NCBI GenBank assembly: GCA_963691705.1
Contig: OY829542.1
Span: 21,190,579-21,254,578 of the forward strand
Reading direction: 5' to 3'
Length of the DNA stretch: 64,000 nucleotides
Source: Viola odorata
Lineage: Eukaryota; Streptophyta; Magnoliopsida; Malpighiales; Violaceae
Of this stretch, positions 43,881 to 54,573 are shown piece by piece (position 1 is the first letter of the stretch; each line of letters starts with the position of its first letter). A model generated the notes under the pieces. The model was not told where the DNA came from. It searched no databases and worked only from the letters and a program-made list of their open reading frames with translations. A program made the translations under genes and the position numbers.

Positions 43881-46480
43881 TCTGTTTTTTCCCTTCTCTT
43901 CTCTTTCTGTTGTGTTGTGTTTGTGTGAAACTCTCCTCTTTTTTCTCTCTCTAACTAAACAGCCGTTATTTTTATTTCTTTGTTTATTTTCTTTTGTACT
44001 TATTTCCTTTCCTTTTCGGATTTTGTTTTACTGGAAACTACACTTTAGTCCCCATAGTATCCCTTAGTAATAATTCAGTCCTTAATCTATTTTTCATTAC
44101 TATTTTTTTTTTCCATTTTTCAATTTAGTCCAACCATCTATTTTTAGTGTTTCTTTTCCCTTTATTCTCGTTTGAAACTCAATTCGTAACTAACAACTTA
44201 TAATCTAAAATAAAAAAAATAGATTTTTCTTTAAATAAATATTAGGGGACAAATGAAGGGATAAAAATAAAATTCCAAAACTCCTAATTTAAGAAAAAGA
44301 AATTATACCTTAAAAAAACCTAACAATAGTTTAAATAATAATTGTAACGTTTTATTTTAAATTGTAATTTATTAATTAGTGATAACTTGAGTTTCATGTG
44401 ATTTTTAGCGAGTGGAAGACCCTAGAGATAAATGGATTAAAAAAACAAGGAAACATTAAGGGTTAGGGACTAAATTGGTAATTGAGGAGTATCTAAGGGA
44501 GTAAACAGTAGCTTCCCCGTTTTATGTCGATAAGGCGTTTTGGCGTGGTTTTGGGTTTGGCACGTGTGAGTCGTGTGATTGGAAATTGGGAATTCAATTC
44601 AAGTGCTTTCCTCCATTGTTGACTAAATAATTATAAAACTGAGATTCAATAATTTTTCAAATTGGACGATTGTGTTTGGTTTGGGTAATGCAAGAAGGAG
44701 TTTTCCTTTTCCTTCCTTTTTCATTAAATGACAAATAAAAATAATATATTTTTTTCACAATATTGTGTGTGCTTATTTAATACACGTCCTCAAGTTATTT
44801 TTACTGAAATTAAAAAAATAAATGATTAATATTTTCGATATATAAGTCTAGTAAATATAACCGATCGAAATGATGAAAATGACAATTATTTAAAAATAAA
44901 GAAAAGTGGATATAAGGATTAAGGAGTAATAATTATTCATAAATAAAAAATAATAGTAATATAACACCAATCAAATAAAGTTCTTAAAATCTTTATTTTC
45001 TTTTATCAAATTAAATCTTCAGCAGTCGAATAGGTAAGGGATTAATTCAACGTCACAAAAATTGAATTAGTAGCGACTAGCGAGTCTGCGTTCTAATAAA
45101 TTATTTTACTTTTTTATCCCTAATACTATCTCATTTAAAGGTGTTATACAGATATTAATAAATTAAGATTAAATGAGAGATTAATGCAAAAAGATCCGTT
45201 ATAACTAAAAATAACTAATTCTTTAGTGTGCGTGAAAGTATTTAAAAAGACGGAGGGAATAATCAATCGTATAGCAAATTAAAATATTTGTAATAGTATA
45301 TGTAGCATAATTGTTGTTTTATAATTAACTTTCAACATTTATTTTTTATTTTGTAGCTTTCACCAATTATATGATTCCAACATTTTCACTCTTTTTTTTT
45401 GGATAAATTACATAAAAAACTTTTAATTTACAAATATAGTTTCAAAAATTATAATAAAAATCTTATAATATTCTAAATGTTGAGAATGTGTAACAAATAT
45501 AGTAGAGTCCACCTCAATGAAAAAAATTAAGAAATTAATGAGATTTTTTATTTAAAATAATTAAAAATAGATAACTTTTTTATGAATATTATTTTTAACC
45601 ACGAGTAGAGTTTAACTTCTCTAAAGACATGGCACGGTGGGACACACAAAGCCACATTCTCTGATTCTCATCAGTTTGGGCTTGGACCTTAAAGTTTAAA
45701 GCTCAGGACTTCTTTCCAATGGGCTATGCTGGTCTTTATAAAAGAATAAGATCAGTAGTGATGTCGTTGGTTGTGTGGCTCGAGGCAATAAAAATGAGAT
45801 ATTTGATACGAATATTTGTTCAGTAGTATGTGGGCTTGGACTCGTATAAAAATGGATATGGGCCTTATAAGTTATATCACTTGACCCAATAAAATATAGC
45901 ATTTCCTGACCTGATAGATAGCAACCTTGGCCACCTCAGATCACCCAAATCAATATGGCCGTGACAGCGTCGGCGTGGACCCTGTTCAATTGACATGTCA
46001 CACACATATGTTGTCATTAATTTAACCCCGAGCTAAATATTGATCTCCAAACCCTCATTTTTTGGTTTGCTTATCAAAAAAATATAAACCCTCGAGGTTG
46101 CATTCTATATCCAAGTATGTTTCCGCTTCTAGGCTGATGTGTTCTCTCTGTCAATGGTGATTCACAGACCAAATCATGTATCTGAACTGTTTTAACTAAA
46201 TGAAGTATATTATTTAATATTTATCGATATCATGGCGAAAATAATGATCAACATGATATAAAGAGCAGATCCTCTTTCTACATTGGCATGGTGCCAAAGC
46301 AAGTTCTAAAATTCAAAGACTTCTGCATCAAACTGGTTAGTGTCATAAACTGTAAACTGTAATCAAGTCCTTGTAAATCTCATATGTTGGTGAGAAACTC
46401 GCTTCTTTAAGTTTTGAAAACTATCTTGCAGCCCTTAAGATATCATTCTAGGCAACAAAAAGCTTAATGACAATACGAAA
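43881..46480. other. 2.6 kb of intergenic DNA
   Basis: The CT-rich stretch at 43880-43960 is the leader of the bromodomain gene (minus strand). The rest is A/T-rich with no gene, RNA or clear transposon ends. A short GACGGAGGGAATA near 45250 could be a lone Stowaway end. Confidence 0.4.
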
Positions 46481-46489
46481 AGCCAGAAG

Positions 46490-46800
46490 ATCAAACAGGC
46501 AATTGGAAGTTGGAACCCTTCATTTGCCAAAGTAAAGCCAATGATTCCTTAGGTTTTTTCTCACAATATCGGCTGTGAATCAAAGTAGTGTACATGACCA
46601 CACTTGGCTCATGTCCAGGCTCCTTAAACCAATTGAACAAACTCTCCACAATCTCAAAATTTTGAAGCTTAGCGCGAACTTTCATTGCAGCAGTACAATC
46701 CTAGAAGATTGTACAAGCTCATTCGATAATGCTTCCCAACTCTAATATCAGCTTCGCATATACACTGGAATCCAATAGCAACCGCAAGAACCTTCATAGC
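46490..46800 (-). pseudogene. pentatricopeptide-repeat (PPR) gene relic
   Basis: The minus-strand frame 46491-46685 reads AKLQNFEIVESLFNWFKEPGHEPSVVMYTTLIHSRYCEKKPKESLALLWQM, matching about two PPR units. The 35-residue helix pair is recognisable from the SVVMYTTLI and ESLALLWQM cores. A further piece upstream (to about 46800) is in a different frame. PPR proteins bind organellar RNA. This is a short disabled remnant. Confidence 0.5.
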
Positions 46801-47123
46801 AAAATTGTCGTTTTGGGTTGCTTTTTGTAATGAATTCTTGTGTTGGAAATGGAAAGTGAATGGAGTAGCAGTAAGGATATCCTACACTTGATATACTTGT
46901 TGGGTAATGGCAAGGGGTGGCATGAGCTTGTAGATAAGAAGTTGCAAATCAGAATGATACAAATGTGGAGTTTCCCTCACACTAATATCGTTGAACAATT
47001 GGTTGGTGGGTGTGCACTTAGAAACTTAAAGGACATCTTAAAATTCACAATTCAAACGGCATTAACCTTAGCAAAATGAGTACCATTACAAGGTGTTCCT
47101 TTCCAAAGACAGATTAATCCAGT

Positions 47124-48000
47124 TTGTTCTGTGGCAGGGATTCCCTTGAAGAAGGTCTTCGGTGGAATGTTGGTAACGGGTGGGACATTAATATCTGGTC
47201 TGATAAATGGATCACATCTTCTCGTGATATAAAGCTGAACAGGTTCAGGCTAGACAACATGGATCTTTTCTGGGTAGTTGACCTTATCCACCAGCTGACC
47301 AGATCCTGGAACGTGCGGATGTTACAGAAATTCTTTGGAGATCAGATAGCTGACCAGATTAATACCATTTCTACTGGGACGGAGCTCTCAAGGGATAAAA
47401 TTATTTGGCACAAGAACAAGAAAGAGATAAACAACGTCAAAGAGGATTATCATCAAATCAAAGCTAAGCAAAAGCAGACTGCGCCTTCCCCATCTTCTCT
47501 TTTGGGTGAGGATGTTTGGAATCAAATTTGGTCTATTAAAGGTCATCAACTTCTTTTGGAGAATCGCCTCGCGTGCTATTGCCTGAAATCTCAACCTTTG
47601 GAAGAGAAAAATGAGGGACTCTCCGATGTGCAGAATATGCAACCTGGAACCAGAATCTGTGGAGCACCTGTCATTTAATTGTCAGCATGCCAGGGAAACG
47701 TGGTATCTATTGCAGGTGGGCTACATTCCGGATAGCAGACGAATTGATAATTTTAGGAGTTGGTGGTCTCCAGAAAATTCAAGCAATTACCGAGTTGATT
47801 GTACGAGATTCTCCTCAAATTTATTCCTCGAACCGCGAATAGAGTCGCGGATTGAATCTCTAAATCTATAAAAGCCTTTTATTCCCGCCCCCTCAATTTT
47901 GCAGTTTGGTGTTTGCAGATGCAGCTGAGGCGGGCGGTAGGAATTTGTAATTTGGTTCCTACTGATAAAAAATAATAATAAAAAAATAAAAAAATAAAAA
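47124..48000 (+). pseudogene. LINE (non-LTR retrotransposon) 3' relic with zf-RVT domain
   Basis: The first frame (47124-47500) reads GLRWNVGNGWDINIWSDKWI and then DKIIWHKNKKE. The continuation lies in a shifted frame with one stop (TGA after SRAIA): INFFWRIASRAIA, then KMRDSPMCRICNLEPESVEH and FNCQHARETWY, a CxxC...H...C/H zinc-binding reverse-transcriptase C-terminus. The 3' end (about 47900-48000) reads TTGGTTCCTACTGATAAA and then an A-rich tail, a typical plant LINE end. It is frameshifted and truncated at 5'. Confidence 0.75.
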
Positions 48001-48964
48001 AATCCAGCTATATACAATTGAATTTGATATTTGATATTTTCTATGAGCATTGCTGCTTTTATCTGGTAAGCTCTCCTGCTCTACCCTTTTTTTCTTCTTC
48101 TCCTCTAAAACCGAGATGGGTATTTGATTAATTGGTGTTATTTTATTTTTCCTCTTTTTTTATGTTCGTCAACTCATATTCATTCAGTAAAATTTTTTTA
48201 ATTTAGACAAAAAATAAAAGACTTAGATGTAAATTTGGACCTAAATATTTTTCTTATCTTGTCAACAATTATAGAAGGGATTCAAATGAAAAAAAAAGAT
48301 TTTAAGTTTAAGTTCATAACTAAAAAATTCAAATCATAAATTACCCGATAAATATAAACACACAATGTGTTATATTTTTTTCATTTGAAAATCTTTAAAA
48401 AAAATGAGTTTTTTCCTTTCCTAAAAAACTTAGCCAATTTTATACTTGACAAATGTCATATGGAATTTCATTTTGAATGACAAACGTTCATGGCATGATA
48501 AAAAAAAGAAGACCAAAAAACTAACAAGGGAACTAATATTATATAAGCAAATACTAATCTTTTTTAAAAATTTATATTATTTTTAAACTTAATTGAAATT
48601 TAAAAGTATGAGCTCAAACACGAGACGTGATTTTCGCATTGTAATTTAATTATGGGTTATTTAAGAATTGAGTTGTTTTTCTCAGAGTATTTTCTAGCTG
48701 TTTTGAGTATCATTTTTGCTGTTTTGGGACATTAATCTCTTTTGAACATTAGTTTTTTTTTATTAATTTTGTCTTTTAATATGTTTGGTTAGTTTTATTT
48801 CCCTTTTCTCTTTATTTATATACTTTTCAGTATTTTATCTTTTCTCTAAGTCCTTATTAACTACTCGTTCCCAACCAAAAACATTCCTTAAAAAGAAATC
48901 CGACGTATAATGATGTGTGAAATTTTTAGTTGACTATTTTATCCTTAAAAAGAAGGATATTTTA
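48001..48964. other. A/T-rich intergenic DNA
   Basis: No gene or RNA was recognised between the LINE tail and the start of the inverted NLR block. Confidence 0.4.
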
Positions 48965-51900
48965 ATCTTACATATATACGAAAAGAATTGATTGTTAGGA
49001 AATCAATGGAGATTACAGATGATTACCTTTCATAATAGCTAGCTGAGATTATTCAGATTGAAGCGGGGTAACAGAGCAGCTTTAACAGCATCATCCTCCC
49101 ATTCAACCGCATCCCACCATTCCTCTTCAGCTTGCAATCTAATTTGACTACATCTCAACACACTACTCTTAGGATCTAATGGAAGTTTCTTCAATTGCGG
49201 ACAATTCTGCACGGTAAGGTCATACAGGAAGCGCAATGACAGAGTATTGCTTGGGTAAATGCTCTTCAGTGCTGGAAGATCCTCTAATTCCAGAATAGCA
49301 AGATTGGAGAATAGCTCTTCACCATTTCCTGCCAGCACTTCACCCATTTTCTCTCTACTGATTATTTCTCTTAGTCTCTCACAATCACAAGCATACAACT
49401 TTCTCAAATTTGGCATTGAAACAACACATGTCATATCCTCCAAGTATTCGCAGCCTCCCACACCCACTACCGTGATGCTATTGAAACTTATCATTTGTGT
49501 TAAAACAGATGAGGTACTACTTTTAAGAATGACATCAGTGGATTCATGGCTATTCTTCAATTCCTTAAAATTACACTCAGAAATCGTAAGTGTATCCAAA
49601 TGCTTTGATTGCGCTAACAAAGAAATATCGATAGACTCTGAAGTTGTGAAATTGATGAGGGATAAAATTCGAGTTTTTTGCAACAATCTGCGGTTGTTGA
49701 ACAGTTTCATAAGACCTGAGAAAGATTGTAGTGAGATCTCCAACACCTTCAAATTCTCTAAAACCTGCAATTCCTCCAAAAGAATCTCATCATCCCCTCC
49801 TACCTTGCTTATTTCACCTTCTTCTTCTTCTTCATCTTCTTCATAATAATAATAATAATCACACCCCAACATTCCTAAATATTGCAAAGATGACAAGTGG
49901 CAGAATATTTGATTTTTTCTACAGAGTCTTAGATTCACAAGACCAGCAAGACCCAAATACCGTAACTCTTTTAGTTTTATCAACGCAACAGGTAACTCTG
50001 TTATCTTCGTACTCGTTATGTTGAGAAATTTTAATGAAACCAATCCTGATATGCTCTCTGGCAGCTCCTCCACATTAGTGTCTGATAGGTCTAGGACAGT
50101 CAGCATGCCCATGGATTCAAAAAACTCATTGCATATCTCATTCAACTGTTCATTACGACACAAATACAAAGTCAAAAGATTAGGGCATACCGGTACCTCC
50201 GTTAGCTCTTGAATGTCATTGAGCATCAGCGACACCCTTTTCTTCTGTTCCCACATCCTAACACTTGGTGCTTCTTCTAGCTCCATTCCAACCATTGACA
50301 ATGTATCTTCTTCTCCTATCCATAATGCCATGCTTCGGACCACATCATGCATCTTTACCCAATCCTTCCCATCTTCTAGTAGACATGAATTAGCAAGAAC
50401 ACTCAAAATATGGCGCGCCTCATAATGAGAATAAAGGTCATCCTCATCGCAATCAGTCCAAAAATCTTCGAACATCAAACGCTCTATTATAGCTCTTTTC
50501 TGAATTTCACGGGCCTCAGGAAAAAGAGCACAATACAAGAAACATGATTTATACCTCTCATTTGGTAAACTATCATAACTGTACCTCAAAATTGAGAACA
50601 ACTCACTCATGCGGTTTCCATCGGCCTCCAGATGAGCTTTTGAATGAAGGGATGGTCTTTCAAAACTCTTGACAGTATGCTCCCATACTTTGGGTTCTCT
50701 CTCGCAAGACATGGCTGTACCAATTATAGATAGTGCTAGCGGCAAACCCCCACACTTTTTTACTACTCTCCTTGCAAGTTGCGGAATTTGTGGATGACTG
50801 TGAATGGTATCCTCTCCCGCTCTCATCACAAACATTTGCCAAGCATCTTCATCTCCCAAAGTCTTGACGCTAGTGCTCATGTCAGGCTGCGGCTTCATTT
50901 TTTTGCATTCCTGCTCGGGCCGTGTTGTAAATACTACCTTGGATTCATTCAGACTATCAGATGGAGGGATCCCAATCGTGGAAAGGTTAATAGCCTTCCT
51001 TATGTCATCTAGCAGCAAGATAATCTTCTGATGCTGCAATGCCTTCAAGATATATGCTGCTTTCTCCTCCATACTTCTGTCCTTCAATTGGGCGGGAAGC
51101 CCAATCTTTTCTCCTATTGCCTGTTGAATGGCCTCAAGGTTGACATCTTTGGGCACATCAATCCAAACCACCAGAAAACGTTCAGAGTCATCGCCAACAA
51201 AATGGTTGTTGATTTTCTTCAAGAGAGTAGTTTTGCCAACACCCCCTTGCCCGTAAATACCAACAATTCCTACATTTTCTTTCTCCAGGTACTTCAAAAC
51301 CTCAGCAAGTTTCTCCTCCAAGCCCACTGTCGGACCACAAAGCTTCTCAGCTCCTCCGTCCAGTTCTACTGGAACCTTCACAACCAGATTTTCGTCTGTG
51401 AACCCTTCTCCAATGATATTAAGACTGTTTAGCTCTTTCACACATTTGTCAACTTGTCCGCCAAATACAGAGCTCGAGAAATAGTGCGTAGAGCAAATTC
51501 CTGCAAGGCACAGTCTGTCAAGTTGGCGGTCACCTTCTGTTTTCAACTTATCACCTCTGGCGATTTCCCTGTCCACCCTCATAATCCACAAGTTAACTCT
51601 TTCACCCATCTGCATCTGATACCCTTCTTTGACTTTGATTCTTCGGATCAGCTCTTTCCTCAGCGTCTGCAGGTCTTGGAGATTTGTTTCCAAAGCTTGA
51701 AGATTGTGTGGAAGTCTGTACACATACTCTGCGTGCTTAACAGCAAACTCATAACCGAAATCCACAACGCCATCGCATACTCGCTTGATCAGAGGATCCA
51801 AGCTGATGACATTACCCATCTCGATCTAGCAGGTGGTCTGCAGGAAAAAGTTTTAATAGCAGGAAGGTTTTTTCTTCTTGTTTTTTTTCTGTTTTTCACT

Positions 51901-52402
51901 GTACGTGGGTTAGATCTGGGGAGGATCTGATGAAGAAAAAAGGTTTGTCGTTCCTCCTCTTGATGAAAAAAGTTTGGTCTTGGGAAAGAGAGTGTAATTT
52001 CCAGAGGAGATTTGCAATATGATAATAAATACAACTTGTTGCAATAGCCAATAGCATCCGTCTCCCACAGGGGCCACCTGTCCTTGTTGTAGATATTGTA
52101 AATTTGTGATGTCTCTTCTCTGTGAGTTATTCATTTTTGGAGAATTGTTTATTTTTTAAAATCTAATAATAATCGAATGGAAATAAAAATATGGAATTAC
52201 AAATTATGATGATAAACTTGTCATAATCTTTTTCTCATTTCTATACCACAAGTTCTTTTCGAGTAAACCACTCCAGCCAAGTCAACCGGAAATCGAGGAA
52301 AGATCCATGTGAACACATACACATTATGTCTTATAAAATATAACAAAGTTGCATTCGTGAAAGCTTTTGTCGGAAAAAAACTTTATTAAATTGAGGCACG
52401 TC
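48965..52402 (-). repeat. right copy of the 3.4-kb inverted duplication (NLR block)
   Basis: Reverse-oriented counterpart of 6147-9630. It includes the leader, the gene and the first 80 bp downstream. The distal end (52402) coincides with the start of hAT-like debris, so the homology was probably longer once. Confidence 0.9.
49039..51819 (-). CDS. CC-NB-LRR disease-resistance protein (RPS5/RPS2-like), 926 aa, paralogue
   Basis: Intact paralogue of the 6.8-kb NLR, about nine residues in ten identical by eye. Same architecture: helical N-terminus, P-loop GQGGVGKTT (190-198), LLLDD, VVFTTRP, GGLPLA, CFLYCALFPE, VKMHD, then LRRs to the same C-terminus (AALLPRFNLNNLS). Differences are spread along the protein. 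The clearest is a longer acidic run in the LRR (Tyr5 then EEDEEEEE against Tyr5-Glu3 in the first copy), from a GAA-type repeat next to a TAT repeat. The leader has about 10 extra bases just before the ATG. The open frame and all NB-ARC motifs suggest function. Both genes point towards each other across 39 kb containing unrelated genes. Confidence 0.95.
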   Translation of the reverse strand: MGNVISLDPLIKRVCDGVVDFGYEFAVKHAEYVYRLPHNLQALETNLQDLQTLRKELIRRIKVKEGYQMQMGERVNLWIMRVDREIARGDKLKTEGDRQLDRLCLAGICSTHYFSSSVFGGQVDKCVKELNSLNIIGEGFTDENLVVKVPVELDGGAEKLCGPTVGLEEKLAEVLKYLEKENVGIVGIYGQGGVGKTTLLKKINNHFVGDDSERFLVVWIDVPKDVNLEAIQQAIGEKIGLPAQLKDRSMEEKAAYILKALQHQKIILLLDDIRKAINLSTIGIPPSDSLNESKVVFTTRPEQECKKMKPQPDMSTSVKTLGDEDAWQMFVMRAGEDTIHSHPQIPQLARRVVKKCGGLPLALSIIGTAMSCEREPKVWEHTVKSFERPSLHSKAHLEADGNRMSELFSILRYSYDSLPNERYKSCFLYCALFPEAREIQKRAIIERLMFEDFWTDCDEDDLYSHYEARHILSVLANSCLLEDGKDWVKMHDVVRSMALWIGEEDTLSMVGMELEEAPSVRMWEQKKRVSLMLNDIQELTEVPVCPNLLTLYLCRNEQLNEICNEFFESMGMLTVLDLSDTNVEELPESISGLVSLKFLNITSTKITELPVALIKLKELRYLGLAGLVNLRLCRKNQIFCHLSSLQYLGMLGCDYYYYYEEDEEEEEGEISKVGGDDEILLEELQVLENLKVLEISLQSFSGLMKLFNNRRLLQKTRILSLINFTTSESIDISLLAQSKHLDTLTISECNFKELKNSHESTDVILKSSTSSVLTQMISFNSITVVGVGGCEYLEDMTCVVSMPNLRKLYACDCERLREIISREKMGEVLAGNGEELFSNLAILELEDLPALKSIYPSNTLSLRFLYDLTVQNCPQLKKLPLDPKSSVLRCSQIRLQAEEEWWDAVEWEDDAVKAALLPRFNLNNLS

Positions 52403-52714
52403 TTTGCTGTAGCTAGGGGTTTGCAAAAAATCTGAAAGTCGAAAATCCTAATCAAACGAGTTGAGAACCAATTTGAAAAACATTGACTACCCAAATTAAA
52501 AAAGAGCAAGGAACTTGATTCGAACCTAACCGATTTTTTTAGTATTAGGTACCTAACTCGAAAGCAATTGAACACTCAAATAACCCAAATTGAACCAATC
52601 CGAATATAAATCGATTTAAACCGATCTGAAAAATCCAAAAAAAATTCAATGAAAAACTAAAACTAACTCAATTTTACTCTTTAGAGGAAAAATATAAATT
52701 GTCAACACCGCTCC
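52403..52714. mobile_element. truncated DNA-transposon end (hAT-like)
   Basis: Begins near TAGGGGTTTGCAAA and is full of short motifs such as GAACCTAACCGA, AACTCGAAAG and AACCGATCTGAAA, like hAT sub-terminal repeats. No second end or target duplication was found. Confidence 0.4.
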
Positions 52715-54238
52715 GTGCGTGGCCACTGTTCTACTGAAGACGAGATGCCTCTTCAATCATGCGTTGGCTTTGCCAAAGCTGCTAAAAGGAAACTGGCCAG
52801 GGAAGGTCCTTCCGGAAAGAAACGGAGGCCTCATGGTTCCGGAGAAGATCATCTTCCCAAGGATGCAGAAATAATCAATCTCCACCCTTCTTCTCCGCGT
52901 GTGATAGAACCAGAAGTTACTCTCTCTGCCAACACTTCTTTAGAACCTCCTCCGGATACTTCTGTCGCCCTTCTGAACAATACTCCCCTAGACGAGATTT
53001 GTGAAGATCTTCCTCCTTCTTTTTCAACCCCAGCCGTTGCCACCGTTAGCGCCCCAGAGAATGCCACAACGATCATGTCAACATCCTCCACCAACCTTTC
53101 CGAACCAAATGCCCAAGATCCTTTCGAACTAGAGCCTCTTCTCACCAAACGGCGTTCGAAGAGATCAGCGCCTTCTGCCAATAACTTGGGTGACCGTGTT
53201 CTTGGGCTTCTTCCTAGTACCACTGCTCCTCTATTCTCCATAGACGATTTCAGGTTACCTCCCGCTCCCGATCTCCACGTCACCGTCTATGACCCTAAGT
53301 CCCCTGACGTTCCTTTGGGCAAGATAGATTTACGGAATTTTGCCCAGAACAGCTGCCTTGCTCTTGGGGTGCCAGATCCCAGCTACCGGGACATTCAAAT
53401 GGGCCGATTAATGTCTGAAATGATGACTTGCGAAATTGACAGAGCCAACTACCAAAAAGCTCCTTTCAGTGCTCAATTGGACTATTTCCGTAGCACTGCT
53501 TATACCATGATGGCTACTGCCCAATACTTGCACGAGACGGTCGCCACCCGAAACAACAATCAAGTGGCCTATCTTTACCAAATGCACGCAGACGTGACTT
53601 CCCTGAGGGAAAAACTCTCGAAAGCCACAGATCTTCAGCAAAAAGCAAACCAAACCATCAGCCAACTCATGACAGAACTAGAAGAATCGAAGAAAAGAGA
53701 AGAGACCTTGGCCACTTCTGTCCAAGAGCTGACTGATGACATCACCCTGAAGAATGAAGCGGTATCTACCTTGCAGGAACAACTCACCCTCCAAAAAGAG
53801 TCAATGGAGCGGGAACTGGATCTACGCCGGCAAGAGCTGTTTTCCACTCAACAGGCTTTAATGGAAAAACAAACGCTTCTGGATGTTGTCCCTACCCGTA
53901 TAGAGAATTGGAGGAATGCCACTGCTCGCGCTGCCATTACCGGTTGCGTGGATTATTATGGCCCTAAAAACTTTGATGCTATCAGGGCTGGGGAATTTAC
54001 CGACGCCAGGTGCCAGACACTCACAGAAGAAATCGTCAATGCTCCTCCCGACGACGAAGACGGTTTAGGAGACTCTGATGATGCAGAAGACGACGTCGAG
54101 GTAGGCAACGATGATGAAGATTATGACGGCACGGAGGTTGGTCCTGCTGAAGGTGCCGAAACAGCTGATGGTGCTGGTAACCCAAGTGCAAATGACTGTG
54201 CAATGAACGAAGACCAACAGCCTCCCCAGACTTCGTGA
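52715..54238 (+). CDS. transposon protein, C-terminal part of a protein-C-like frame (coiled coil, acidic tail)
   Basis: A 507-codon open frame with no clear promoter. Residues 1-150 are disordered, with basic KRKLAR and KKRRPHG and Ser/Pro-rich parts. Residues 160-280 form a conserved-looking globular segment (LHVTVYDPKSPDVPLGKIDLRNFA, ALGVPDPSYRDIQMGRLM). Residues 285-400 are a long coiled coil (SLREKLSKATDLQQKANQTI ... LRRQEL). Then comes WRNATARAAITGCVDYYGP and a strongly acidic tail (DDEDGLGDSDDAEDDVEVG). This layout is typical of the C-terminal half of plant 'putative gypsy type transposon' proteins whose N-terminal half is the Transposase_28 domain. It is probably the 3' exon of a third protein-C copy whose 5' part is lost. 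Strand and order agree with the cassettes at 56-64 kb. The long uninterrupted frame suggests youth or selection. Confidence 0.6.
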   Translation: MRGHCSTEDEMPLQSCVGFAKAAKRKLAREGPSGKKRRPHGSGEDHLPKDAEIINLHPSSPRVIEPEVTLSANTSLEPPPDTSVALLNNTPLDEICEDLPPSFSTPAVATVSAPENATTIMSTSSTNLSEPNAQDPFELEPLLTKRRSKRSAPSANNLGDRVLGLLPSTTAPLFSIDDFRLPPAPDLHVTVYDPKSPDVPLGKIDLRNFAQNSCLALGVPDPSYRDIQMGRLMSEMMTCEIDRANYQKAPFSAQLDYFRSTAYTMMATAQYLHETVATRNNNQVAYLYQMHADVTSLREKLSKATDLQQKANQTISQLMTELEESKKREETLATSVQELTDDITLKNEAVSTLQEQLTLQKESMERELDLRRQELFSTQQALMEKQTLLDVVPTRIENWRNATARAAITGCVDYYGPKNFDAIRAGEFTDARCQTLTEEIVNAPPDDEDGLGDSDDAEDDVEVGNDDEDYDGTEVGPAEGAETADGAGNPSANDCAMNEDQQPPQTS

Positions 54239-54573
54239 TTTTATTTTACTTCCCTAGTTTTCACTAGGATTTTTTGTAGCTACTTATGCTACCGGATGTA
54301 TCAAACTTTAATTTTATTATAATTTTGCGCCGTTACTCATCCTGCTTTCATTCCGTCACAATTATACTTTAATCTCTTCTAACAGAATCTCCCTTAAATT
54401 TCTTTTAAACCAAAATAGTTGTGCCTGTTTCTTTGCACAACCTGCTCATTATAGAGTAAAGATGAGTAACTTTCCCTCGCTGTTCAACTCAAAACTTCAT
54501 TTACCTAATCGCTGACTTATTAAAGACTTTCTTCCATTGACTGGATGTCACTTGCCATTAAGGCCATTAACCT
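54239..54573 (+). other. presumed 3' region of the transposon frame
   Basis: A/T-rich, without a frame. TTTAATTTTATTATAA-like sequence at about 54308 could serve as a poly(A) region. Confidence 0.35.

Noticed and set aside
49259..51432. Several plus-strand frames of 60-195 codons
   Set aside because: They are shadows of the minus-strand NLR gene.
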